Shown: one piece after another, positions 50,580 through 62,300 of the stretch
How the letters are laid out: each line of letters begins with the position of its first letter
Position numbering within the stretch: the first letter of the stretch is position 1
Assembly: GCA_039105265.1 (NCBI GenBank)
Contig: JAPFFF010000012.1
Location: 3,658,001 to 3,722,000, forward strand
Length of the DNA stretch: 64,000 nt
Direction: 5' to 3'
From: Tritrichomonas musculus
Lineage: Eukaryota > Parabasalia > Tritrichomonadida > Tritrichomonadidae
Notes under the pieces: model-generated
Databases searched by the model: none
The model's input: only the letters and a program-made list of their open reading frames with translations
Told to the model about the DNA's origin: nothing
Made by a program: the position numbers and the translations under genes

Positions 50580-52130
50580 TTTTTATTCAGTTAAAACGAA
50601 AGTAAGTATTACTGAAACTTGACTTAAATTGTGATTAAAACTTAATAAAAAACTGGTTTAAATTTTAAAAATTTAATGATGAAACATTGTTAATAACAGT
50701 GATTTGAAATTTGATAAAAAAAATTGTGAAAACTTTACAAATCAATGAATAAAAAATTTCATGAAATTCTATTGAAATTTTATTTAAGCATTCATTGGAA
50801 TTTCATGAAAACACTTTCTAAAACTTCATCAAATCAACTTTTGAAATCTTGTAAATATTTATTAAATAAAACCTCATAAAAAATATTTGTTGCAATCTTG
50901 TCAAAATAAAAATTTGAGGATTTTATAAAAAATGCATTTGATTGAAATTTCATAAAATACATGCCGAAATCTTATAAATATTCATCAGAACTTCATAAGG
51001 TATCAATGTAAATTTCATTAAATAAAAATTGGAATTTTATCAAAATTTTTTTTGTTTGAATTTCATACAAAATTATTGCTGTCAATTTTATCAAATTCAA
51101 AATGAAATATCATGAAAACCTCCAATTTTTAATTAGATTAAATTACATTTATATAAAATTCGATAAAATAAATACTTAAAACTAGATAAAAACACAAAGA
51201 AAACTATATGAAATTTGTGGTTTGAATGCAATAAAAAATAAGGTTGAAATTTCATGAAAAATTTTTTATTATTGAAATTCGATGAAAATAAATTGGATGA
51301 AATGTAATAAATTATTGATAAAAATATCATAAAAACATTTGTACCAATTGGATAAAAATATTTATATCAAAACAAAATAAAAACGTTTAATCAAAATGCA
51401 ATTAAAACAAAATTGAAATGCAATGAAAAATTGAATTTATGAAAATTCCATAAAAAAGGTTTTTTTATTGAAATGTAATAAGAAAACAAGTGATAAAAAT
51501 ATCATTAAATACTTATTTTGAATCGGATAACTAAATTTAAATCCAAATGTAATAAATAAACTCTTTTATTAATGGCATAAAAAATTGCATTTACAAACGA
51601 GATTTAATGATAAAAATAGAAATTTCATAAAAAATTTTTTTTTCAAATTTCATTTGAAATTGATAAAAATTTCATGAATAATGAAGTTCAAATTTCATTA
51701 AATATTTATCAAAACTGGATTTAAATTTAGATTGAAATGTAATGCAAAATAGAATGAAATTGGATGAAAATTGATATTGAAATTGAATTAATATTTTATT
51801 AAAAAACTTTATTAGAATGCATGAATAAAAATGTAATAAAATAAATCTTCCTAATTTCATTAAAATTTCAATATAATTTTACAAAAGAAATGTTGAAATT
51901 TTATTAAAGTATTATTTTAAAACATCATGAATAAAAATTTCTTTGAAATTTGATAAGATATTTGTTAAAATGCTATGAAATAAATATATAAATTTTGTTA
52001 AAATAATTGTTTTTAACATCATTCAAATTATTAATCAAATTTCACTAAATATTTTGCTGAAATTTTGTAAACCTTCATTATAAAACTGAATAAAAAATCG
52101 ATTCGATAATGCATTTAAATTGAAATAAGG
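50580..52130. repeat. Degenerate AT-rich satellite-like array
   Basis: For about 1.5 kb variants of GAAATTTCATNAAAA and its relatives (GAAATTTTATTAAA, AAATTTGATAAAAA) recur every 25-40 bp, dozens of times, in one orientation. Units are too diverged for a fixed period by eye. No gene is present; short frames here are translated repeat. The stretch 50251-50579 before it is ordinary AT-rich DNA. Confidence 0.55.
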
Positions 52131-52733
52131 AATTCATCTCTTTTTCTCTTGCTTTTTAATAAAAAAAATTATATCACAACTTTTTGAATGAATAATTAGA
52201 GTTTGTTAACCGACGCCTCAATTTTGAAGGGATAGGTCAAGATTTGAAAGCCTTAGGTTAAACATTTGTTCTATAAATATATAAACATTTACCTAATTTA
52301 ATATAATTTTAGTAAATAATAGTTTTCCTTTGTATACAATCTTAATTTCTTTTTTGATTCTTATTGAAAAATAAGCTTTTAGTACCAAAAAAATTTTAAA
52401 AAAACGATCAAAATTCTTTTTTAAACTTTTGTAATATCTTGGAAAATACTATGTAAAACTTATTTTTCATAATATAAATAAGTATAATATTTTAATATAA
52501 TAATTAATTTAACAATTAATATATATTAATATTTATCTTCTTTATAATTAAGGGCATACGTCCCAAAAGTGTTGTAAACTTGCCAATATTGAATAAACTC
52601 ATAGAATACGTCTTTCAATACTTCCAAATTATGAAAAAGTTTTGGTCAAAAATGATGATATTTGGCCTAAACGATCAAAAAATAATTGTTTTTTTGACCG
52701 ATAAAATTTTTCAAAATAGAAGTGCGGGAACTA

Positions 52734-54138
52734 TAGGCGGACTCGAACTTGATTTCCTAAAAAGTCGAGATAAAATTTTCAATTCCAAAAGTTAAAACTA
52801 AAAATCTATATTTAAAAAAGTTATTTCCAAATTTGTTGGTGTAAAATGTCATTTTAATTTTTTATTTCCAAAAATTTAAGACCAAATTCCAATTGAAATA
52901 TTTTTAAATCTGAAAATCTTTGAGTAAAAAGACATTAAAATGTCCCAATCTCTAAAATTTTTTGAACAAAAAATTTTTAATAGATTTTAAAATCTCAAAC
53001 TTAGATTTTAATTTAGCATTAAAAAAGTTCAAATTCCCGAAGTCACAATTTTATTTCTCCTAAATAGAACCTTAATGTCCAAAAGCTATATCCCAAAAAG
53101 TCTCATAAAAATCCTCATGCCTAGGATTTTTTCTCTCAATATGCTTTTTAAAATAGATCAAATATCCTGAGTTTTTTGCTCAAATATACTTTCTTTAAAT
53201 GAAAGTATTTTTTTTTTTTTTTCATAAGAATAATCAAATGAATAAAAAAAAAACTTTTATTTACAAAGAAAGTACATTTGAGTTAAAAGAAAGTGCATTT
53301 GAGTTGAAAATTGATTTTGATACCTATAAGTTTTTTAATTTTCACGTTTCATTCAATTTAAAAGGATAATATCTTATTAAATAAACATTTATATATTTTA
53401 TTTTTGATTTATTAGTTATATATTTTATTACATAAATTATATTTATAATAAAATTAATTTTGTAATATTTTTTTAATTGAGATATATCGAAAAAAAATCC
53501 TATCGGACGTGAAAATTTCCGAATTGAGTTTACTTTTGATAGTTCATTTTTCCATCAAAAAGTTCTCATAAGATAATTTTCAATTCAATTTAATTTTTTA
53601 TACAAGTTATAAATTGAACTATATTTTTTTTTTATTCATTTGATTATTCTTATGAACAAAATAATACTTTCATTTAAAAAAAGTATATTTGAGCATAAAA
53701 CTCAGGATATTTGATCTATTTTAAAAAGCATATTGAGAGAAAAAATCCTAGGCATGAGGATTTTTATGAGACTTTTTGGGATATAGCTTTTGGACATTAA
53801 GGTTCTATTTAGGAGAAATAAAATTGTGACTTCGGGAATTTGAACTTTTTTAATGCTAAATTAAAATCTAAGTTTGAGATTTTAAAATCTATTAAAAATT
53901 TTTTGTTCAAAAAATTTTAGAGATTGGGACATTTTAATGTCTTTTTACTCAAAGATTTTCAGATTTAAAAATATTTCAATTGGAATTTGGTCTTAAATTT
54001 TTGGAAATAAAAAATTAAAATGACATTTTACACCAACAAATTTGGAAATAACTTTTTTAAATATAGATTTTAAGTTTTAACTTTTGGAATTGAAAATTTT
54101 ATCTCGACTTTTTAGGAAATCAAGTTCGAGTCCGCCTA
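52734..54138. mobile_element. 1.4-kb TA-flanked foldback element
   Basis: The inverted arms of about 500 bp (52734-53250 and 53625-54138) are nearly identical and surround a loop of about 370 bp. The ends are TAGGCGGACTCGAACTTGAT and its complement, with TA on both outer sides (52732-52733, 54139-54140). The right end reads AAGTTCGAGTCCGCC, which resembles a tRNA T-arm/B-box. There is no coding frame. Confidence 0.8.
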
Positions 54139-54140
54139 TA

Positions 54141-56112
54141 TAAAAAGTCTCCAATTTTCTTTATTTTTTTATATTATATTATTTACTCTATATAGAATAT
54201 AAAAAACATAAAATTAAAATTATAATTATAATTTGAATAAAGATAAATTCATAATTATAATTTGAATAAAGATTTATTATTGAAATGACGATCATTTTTT
54301 TTGAATACATGATAGCTACTTTTTAATAAAAACCTCAAATAATCATTCAAAATATTGAATAAAAATATTCAATTTTTTTAGAAAAATTGAATAAGAGATG
54401 AAAACAATTTAATAGGGTTTAGTTTATATATTGAATTAAGGCGGTATGATGCCTCTCAAAAAAATGATCGTTCTATCAAAAATTGTGTGGATTTCTGAGT
54501 TTTATTTTAATTTTTTTTCGTTTTCCCACCTCACCACCAAAAAAGCTCCTTTTCAGGCGTTTATAACTCTTCAAATACAAGTTTTCAAAAAATCTTTTTT
54601 TAGCAAATAGCGTATCAATCTAATCGATCTCGTGATCTAGGGAACCAAATTTGCATTTTAATTCAAAATGGAATAATAAAAATTTTATATTTTTTTTTAA
54701 AGACCTAAATCAAAATTCAGGCTCCGACAAAGTCTAAGTTTTTTGTCAAAGTTAATAGATTATTTGCTAGTTTTTTTCCATATTTTTCACTCAAAATATT
54801 TTGGGGTAATGAAAATATTATTTCAATCTATGCGCAAGTTGAAACCATTGCATTTGTATAATGTTTAATAAAACTATATACCATGCTGAAAAAAGAGAAA
54901 AGAATTTTTCATTACTTGATCAATAAAATAATATTTTAAATTATTTCTCTTTATTAATTATTTATGATGAGTTAACTAATTTCTCATTCCATATTGTATT
55001 TATTGAACATAAATTTCGTTTTTTTTCTTCTTCTTCTTTGATTTTTTGGAACAATTTCATATCGAAATTTGAATAGAAAGGTTAAAAATGCTTCAAGAAT
55101 TCTTTAGTTTGATTATTTATTATACAATTTTTTATTTATTATGCCGTTGTATAATTATGTATTTTTATTTTTAATTTTAAAATTTGAGTATTTGTTAAGA
55201 TATTCAAAAAACAAAAACTGATAAAACCCCCTTAAATAAAATAAATATTGAATTAAAATATTTAAAAATAATCAATTAAAAAATCTTGATTAATCATTTT
55301 ATTTTTACAATAAAATATAAAAAAACAAAAATATTTAAAATACAATAAATATGTTTAGTGATATATATACTTGAATACTTTCTTATTTCTTGAAATACAA
55401 ATTTTTAAACTCTTTTTATGATATTTTACACCATTAAAATAAGCCATTAAAATCAGAACCATTATTTCTCAGCTCTATCTTGATGATGATTCTTCACTTT
55501 ATTACCCAGCTTCAACGATGAATATACTTGTTTAACAAATTTGTATGTCGCATCGTGCGGTTATTTCATATGATGAACTCAGCAGAGCTTTTCTCATATT
55601 TTGAAATTTTTATCTTTTCTTTGCTTACATATTCCAAGCAATTACATATTAAATATGAAATAATTTCATTTATGCTCCAGTGAGAGTTATACATATTTTC
55701 CACTTTCATAATCTTTGATCAGTTTAATGACTAAGGAAATAAATTGTTATAACGAAATTATTTTTCCCCTATTTTATTGGCAAAAAGGCTTATTTCCTTA
55801 AAGATTTATATGACTCATTAAAGAAAATGCGTTTTTAACAATCCTCAAACATTGTTTTTAAATATAATAATCTAATGATATCAATAAAACAATTGATACA
55901 TAAGGGATTATTTACTTATAAAAAATCAAATAAAGATAAGAATAATTATTATACTAATAAAAATAATAATGATAGAATGTTTTTAATTCGCTATTTTTTT
56001 ATTTTGTTCTTTTTCAAAAGCCTTTCAAAATTGAATGAAAATTTACGAAAAGTGTGTAAAAAAAATTCTATATTTTAACGTAAATTGTTCACAAAATGGA
56101 ATTTTTAAAAGC

Positions 56113-56143
<31 letters not shown>

Positions 56144-56287
56144 CTTTGGGAAAAAGCTAAAAGTTTTGTTCAATCAAGGAACTTATTGACTGTGAAATGT
56201 TTTGAACAGACTATTAATATAGTAAAATTGAATAGATTGTTTTTTCGACTTGTCCGTGTCATGTTCTTATTTGTGAGAAAAAATTGA
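54141..56287. other. 2.1-kb AT-rich region
   Basis: No credible gene. ACGATCATTTTTTTTGA near 54290 and its near complement near 54453 form a possible small inverted repeat. A T run of 29 lies at 56115-56143. The frames at 55875 and 56096 are AT-rich noise. Confidence 0.4.
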
Positions 56288-57067
56288 ATGGTAAAATTTT
56301 TAAGGATTTTTCTTTTATTTTTTAGCATGAACCTTTGTAAACAATGCTCATTAAAACATCAATTCGAATGTTTACCATGGTATCTAGTTTATTTAAAAAA
56401 TAATATCTCAAATAATGAAATTAAGCAGAAATATGTTTTTCTCAAGTATTACTTACAAACTCTTATAAAAAATAATATAAAAGTTATGCATGTCGCCGAA
56501 ATATTTAAGAAAATTGGTCTAAATAAAGAATTTATTCTCGGTCTTCTTTATCATTTGGAATATGAAATCAAGACAAAACACTTACTCAATTCTCGTCGTG
56601 GATTTAAAAAAGCAAGTCTTCATGATTTGAATATAATTATTTCTTTTTTCGCTTATGAACTCCAAAACCATGATCAAATAATACGGATTATTGATAAATA
56701 TGTTTTGATGCAAAATCCAGAAATTTACACAAAATCTGGAAAAAATCTTGTAGAGAATCTTGCTCGTGAATTTAAATCTTTTTATTTAAAAAATAATATT
56801 ACAGAAAATCTTCCAAAGCAGTCATCAACATTATTACAACAGCCGGATGTAAAAACAGAGAAGCCATTAGAGTCATTTTGTGATCCTCACCAAGCCATTG
56901 ATGAAAATGAAAACAAAAATGCTGACGTTAAAATAATAAAAAGTGATGACGATTCTTTTCCAGAATCATTCTTTGAAACAGAAGAAAACGATGACGATTC
57001 ATTTTTAGCTAACAATGAAAATAATGAAGGCGATTTTATTGATTATTATTGCTTGCTATCTTCGTGA
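56288..57067 (+). CDS. Hypothetical protein with acidic C-terminus
   Basis: This is a 259-codon frame from ATG 56288; a second ATG at codon 14 (MNLCKQCSLKHQFECLPWY) is an equally good start. With the first start, the leader MVKFLRIFLLFF would look like a signal peptide; with the second it would be a soluble protein beginning with a C..C...H....C cluster that could bind a metal. Residues about 40-150 are helical and basic (EIFKKIGLNKEFILGLLYHL, SRRGFKKASLHDL). The last 60 residues are acidic and Asn-rich (DDDSF repeats). No family was recognised. Confidence 0.6.
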   Translation: MVKFLRIFLLFFSMNLCKQCSLKHQFECLPWYLVYLKNNISNNEIKQKYVFLKYYLQTLIKNNIKVMHVAEIFKKIGLNKEFILGLLYHLEYEIKTKHLLNSRRGFKKASLHDLNIIISFFAYELQNHDQIIRIIDKYVLMQNPEIYTKSGKNLVENLAREFKSFYLKNNITENLPKQSSTLLQQPDVKTEKPLESFCDPHQAIDENENKNADVKIIKSDDDSFPESFFETEENDDDSFLANNENNEGDFIDYYCLLSS

Positions 57068-57905
57068 GCTAGGTAGATGGTTGCAATATTGATTTAAAAT
57101 ATGCCTTTTTTTTATTTTAGAACAAAAATCTTTAATAATTTAAAGATATTTTTTTTTTTTTATAATAAACAATTGAAATCGTAAATATATTTTTCAATAT
57201 TTTATTATATTTACAAGATTTTTTTCTGCTATGTTATTCAAATTTGAAATATTTTGTTGATTTGCAGGTTAAAAATTTGTTACAGGAGAGTCATCTTCCA
57301 TCTTTGTTTGATGATTATTATCAAAAATAACGGATAATTTTTTTTTTCATGATTTCAAGACTGTTTGTTTGAATTATCAAAAAGAAACAGCCGAGGCAGT
57401 TATAATGACAGCAGCATCAACGCTACCTGCAATTAATTCAGTCATAGCCCCTTTATTAATATTGACTCTATCGGCAGCAAGAAATAATAAATGGATTAAA
57501 GAGAAAGAAAAAAGGACTCAGTAAATCTATCTGATTGTGTGAATGCTTTATAAGATATAAAAGAGAGGGAGGTTATAAAAAAAAACTCACTGAAATAGCC
57601 AGATGTAGAGAATACCTTAGATATGGTGAAATAATTTGACGCAAAGAAAAAGCAGGAAAAACCGAAAACGTAGGATGCTTTGATTTTCTTGGGTTCAGTA
57701 TTGTGGCCAAATTCATGACTTTTTCTAAATTCAAATATCTGATTAAAGTAACGGGATCTACAGAAAAGAGTAAATCAGCGAATGCCTTTGGGTTCGAAAA
57801 AGAATGTGAAAAATGAATAATTTATTTAAAATTGGATGTTTAGATAAAATCAGTTCAATAAAATATAATAAAAAACCTGAATTTCATTTAACCTCTTTCT
57901 TAGTC
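57068..57905. other. Region with short anonymous frames
   Basis: A 39-codon ATG frame near 57404-57523 reads ASTLPAINSVIAPLLILTLS and ends KEKEKRTQ, which could be the membrane-spanning end of a lost gene. Around 57600-57810 there are further protein-like pieces (GCFDFLGFSIVAKFMTF). Neither can be named. Confidence 0.3.
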
Positions 57906-58181
57906 TTAAAGTGGTTTCTTTTCAACATTTCGAATAACTCCAAATGCAATAGTTTGTTTGCGATGTCGAATGCAGAAACATCCAAGTTCTGGATATTCAT
58001 CATATCGTTCAACAACAATTGGTTCAACTGGTTTGATATCAACAATCGCTTTGTCTCCTTTCTTGATAGTTTTCGGATTATCTGTAACTCGGTGATTTTG
58101 ATCTGTCTTTTTAGTAATTTTCGTGATTTCACATTTAACGTGCGATGTGTGGCAGCAGAGAGTGTACTGCTGTTTCCCTGA
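57906..58181 (-). pseudogene. Cut-off C-terminal end of the second eEF1A-like module
   Basis: Beyond the TGA that closes the fusion protein at 58182, the minus strand continues in the same frame with the rest of domain 3: SGKQQYTLCCH, DNPKTIKKGDKAIVDI, EYPELGCFCIRHRKQTIAFG, ending VIRNVEKKPL and TAA at 57906-57908. It matches the first module residue for residue until VEKK. So the gene once ended at 57906 and lost about 90 residues. Confidence 0.85.
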
Positions 58182-59358
58182 TCAAATCTTATCTTCGTAG
58201 TTATTTAAAATGGTCATTTCACATGTGAATTGTTCACATATTCGTGGTGGATCTCGTTCCATTTCGCCACAAACTTGGCCTGGTAAAACTTCAATCGATC
58301 GGTCTGGTTCAATAACCACATTGTTGCCTGGAAAACCTTCAGAGTATTCTTCACGATACATCTTGATCTTCGAAACTTTGACAACTTTATTCCCTGGAAC
58401 AAAAATAATTTTTGAATCTCGCTTCAGTGTGCCACTGCATATTCGACCACATGGAAGACTGCTTCGTCCTATTTCACGATAAACACTTTGAACTGGAACA
58501 CGTAAGGATCCATTTGATGGACGTGTTGGAATTTCAAGTTGATCAAGATTTTCAAGAAGTGTCCCACCTAACCACCATGAAAGGTTGGATGATTTATGAA
58601 TCAGGTTGTCGCCACGAAGACCAGAAATAGGAATAATTTTGTATTGGTTCTTCTTGTATCCAACTTCTTTCATCAATTCAATCATCTTATTTTCGATTTC
58701 ATCAAATCGGTGTTTGCTGTATGAAACTTTTCGCGAATCCATCTTGTTAACAGCAATGATGATTCGTTTGATTCCAAATGTTTGTGCAAGAGTCAACATT
58801 TCACGTGTCTGGCCTATTTTTGAAATATCGTTTTCAAATTCTCTTTCAAGACTGCTAACAACAACAACTGCCGCATCTGATTGACTAGTCCCTTTGATCA
58901 TGTTCAAAATACGATCTTGGTGCCCTGGCGAGTCAATGATCGAAAAAAGTCGCTTACTCCTTAAAAGTTTCTTGTTTGAAATATCAAACGTGTGGCCTGT
59001 CTCCCGTTCTTTGTCTAATTGGTCAAAGATGAATGCATATTTGCGTGATCCTCGTTTTGATGAAAAAACACGTTCTTTAACTTTTTCAATAGTTTCTTGG
59101 TCAATGGAACAGGAACTGTAAAGAAGATGACCAGCTGTCGTTGATTTACCTGAGTTAACGTGTCCAATGAAAATAACATTAATGTTCGATTGTTGTTGTG
59201 ATAATCGTTCACTACCTGTCAGTTTAATATCGTTATTGTTTATTTCAAGTTCTTCAAATTCAAAAGTTTCTTCTTCTTCTGCATCGGCATCTGATTCTGC
59301 CTCGGACTTTGCTTTATCTTCAGTTGGTTTTGTTTGTTCAATCTTTACTTCATATTTT
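57916..59358. repeat. Direct duplication, copy B (eEF1A-like module)
   Basis: These 1443 bp repeat 60283-61725 with a constant offset of 2367 bp (789 codons). I noticed about seven base differences, so identity is near 99.5 percent. One of these is the CGA-to-TGA change at 58182-58184. The duplication is very recent or kept uniform by gene conversion. Confidence 0.9.
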
Positions 59359-62300
59359 GATTTCTCTCTTATTTCAATTTTTTCTTCATATTTTGATTTC
59401 TCTCTTATTTCAATTTTATCTTCATGTTTTGCCTGTTCTTTTTCTTTCATTTCCTTAGATGGATCAATCGTTGGATTCGTCATGTTCGTATTCTTCGATT
59501 TAGATTTGTTTTTTCTTTTTCTTGTTTCACTTTTATCAACGTAGTTGAGGTCATATAGAACTTCTTTGGAATCGTTATAAACTCGATTCTTTCTGCCTTT
59601 TATCTTGAATTGTGCTGATGCAATTGGTGGATTAATTTCATCTTCTTTCCAATAATCTTGTTCTTCTTCCTCTTCCGCATATTCTGCATTTACGGATCCT
59701 CTTTGATTATGATATTGGTATTTAGGTTTTTGATTTGATTCTTGTTCGACTTTTTCTTTTGTTTTAGTATTTTGTGATGAACGAGGTGATCTTGGGCTTT
59801 TGCTTTGATTAATATTTACTTCATATTTTGCCTGTTCTTTTTCTTTCGCCATCTTTTCTTCTGGTTCTGATTTTGATTTCTCTGTTATTTCAATTTTATC
59901 TTCATGCTTTGGTTGTTCTTTTTCTTTGATTTTGTTGATCCCTTCAATGAGTCGATTTGATTCTATTATTGATGAATCAATGAGTTCTTTTGGTTCATGA
60001 CATTCTTTGTTTAGTTTGTCAATTCCTGTTTGTATATTGCTTTGTTCGACTGTCAAATTGACGGTTTCGGTTTCATGCTCATTGTTTGATGTTGTTGATT
60101 CGTCTTTGATTTCTTGATTTTCGTTTTGTTCGTCATGTTTCAAATTTATTGTCGATTTTTGTTCATCTTTAATTATCGCAACTGGAATCTCTTCTGCTTC
60201 TTCTAATTTGAATTCATTTTCATTCTGTTGATGTTCATATATTTCTTTCTTTTCTTCTAGTCGTTTGTTCTCTGGTGGATTCTTCTTTTCAACATTTCGA
60301 ATAACTCCAAATGCAATAGTTTGTTTGCGATGTCGAATGCAGAAACATCCAAGTTCTGGATATTCATCATATCGTTCAACAACAATTGGTTCAACTGGTT
60401 TGATATCAACAATCGCTTTGTCTCCTTTCTTGATAGTTTTCGGATTATCTGTAACTCGGTGATTTTGATCTGTCTTTTTAGTAATTTTCGTGATTTCACA
60501 TTTAACATGTGATGTGTGGCAGCAGAGAGTGTACTGCTGTTTCCCTGATCGAATCTTATCTTCGTAGTTATTTAAAATGGTCATTTCACATGTGAATTGT
60601 TCACATATTCGTGGTGGATCTCGTTCCATTTCGCCACAAACTTGGCCTGGTAAAACTTCAATCGATCGGTCTGGTTCAATAACCACATTGTTGCCTGGAA
60701 AGCCTTCAGAGTATTCTTCACGATACATCTTGATCTTCGAAACTTTGACAACTTTATTCCCTGGAACAAAAATAATTTTTGAATCTCGCTTCAGTGTGCC
60801 ACTGCATATTCGACCACATGGAAGACTGCTTCGTCCTATTTCACGATAAACACTTTGAACTGGAACACGTAAGGATCCATTTGATGGACGTGTTGGGATT
60901 TCAAGTTGATCAAGATTTTCAAGAAGTGTCCCACCTAACCACCATGAAAGGTTGGATGATTTATGAATCAGGTTGTCGCCACGAAGACCAGAAATAGGAA
61001 TAATTTTGTATTGGTTCTTCTTGTATCCAACTTCTTTCATCAATTCAATCATCTTATTTTCGATTTCATCAAATCGGTGTTTGCTGTATGAAACTTTTCG
61101 CGAATCCATCTTGTTAACAGCAATGATGATTCGTTTGATTCCAAATGTTTGTGCAAGAGTCAACATTTCACGTGTCTGGCCTATTTTTGAAATATCGTTT
61201 TCAAATTCTCTTTCAAGACTGCTAACAACAACAACTGCCGCATCTGATTGACTAGTCCCTTTGATCATGTTCAAAATACGATCTTGGTGCCCTGGCGAGT
61301 CAATGATCGAAAAAAGTCGCTTACTCCTTAAAAGTTTCTTGTTTGAAATATCAAACGTGTGGCCTGTCTCCCGTTCTTTGTCTAATTGGTCAAAGATGAA
61401 TGCATATTTGCGTGATCCTCGTTTTGATGAAAAAACACGTTCTTTAACTTTTTCAATAGTTTCTTGGTCAATGGAACAGGAACTGTAAAGAAGATGACCA
61501 GCTGTCGTTGATTTGCCTGAGTTAACGTGTCCAATGAAAATAACATTAATGTTCGATTGTTGTTGTGACAATCGTTCACTACCTGTCAGTTTAATATCGT
61601 TATTGTTTATTTCAAGTTCTTCAAATTCAAAAGTTTCTTCTTCTTCTGCATCGGCATCTGATTCTGCCTCGGACTTTGCTTTATCTTCAGTTGGTTTTGT
61701 TTGTTCAATCTTTACTTCATATTTTGCCTGTTCTTTTTCTTTCGCCAAATTTTCTTCTGGTTCTGCCTCTGCTTTGATTTTGTTGTTTTCATTTGTTAAG
61801 TTTTCTCTTACGGCTTTGATTTTGTTGTTTTCGTTTGTCAAATTGTCTCTTTCGGCTTTGATTTTGTTGTTTTCGTTTGCCAAATTGTCTCTTTCGGCTT
61901 TGATTTTGTTGTTTTCGTTTGCCAAGTTTTCTCTTTCAGCTTTGATTTTGTTGTTTTCGATTGTCAAATTGTCTCTTTCGGCTTTGATCTGGTTGTTTTC
62001 GTTTGTCAAGTTTTCTCTTTCGGCTTTGATTTTGTTGTTTTCGTTTGCCAAGTTGTCTCTTTCGGCTTTGATCTGGTTGTTTTCGTTTGTCAAATTGTCT
62101 CTTTCGGCTTTGATCTGGTTGTTTTCGTTTGCCAAGTTGTCTCTTTCGGCTTTGATCTGGTTGTTTTCGTTTGCCAAGTTGTCTCTTTCGGCTTTGATCT
62201 GGTTGTTTTCGTTTGCCAAGTTGTCTCTTTCGGCTTTGATCTGGTTGTTTTCGTTTGTTAAGTTTTCTCTTTCAGCTTTGATTTTGTTGTTTTCGTTTGT

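Noticed and set aside
54115-54140. tRNA gene suggested by GTTCGAGTCCGCC
   Set aside because: No anticodon arm, D arm or acceptor pairing is found upstream; the sequence is the terminal repeat of the foldback element.
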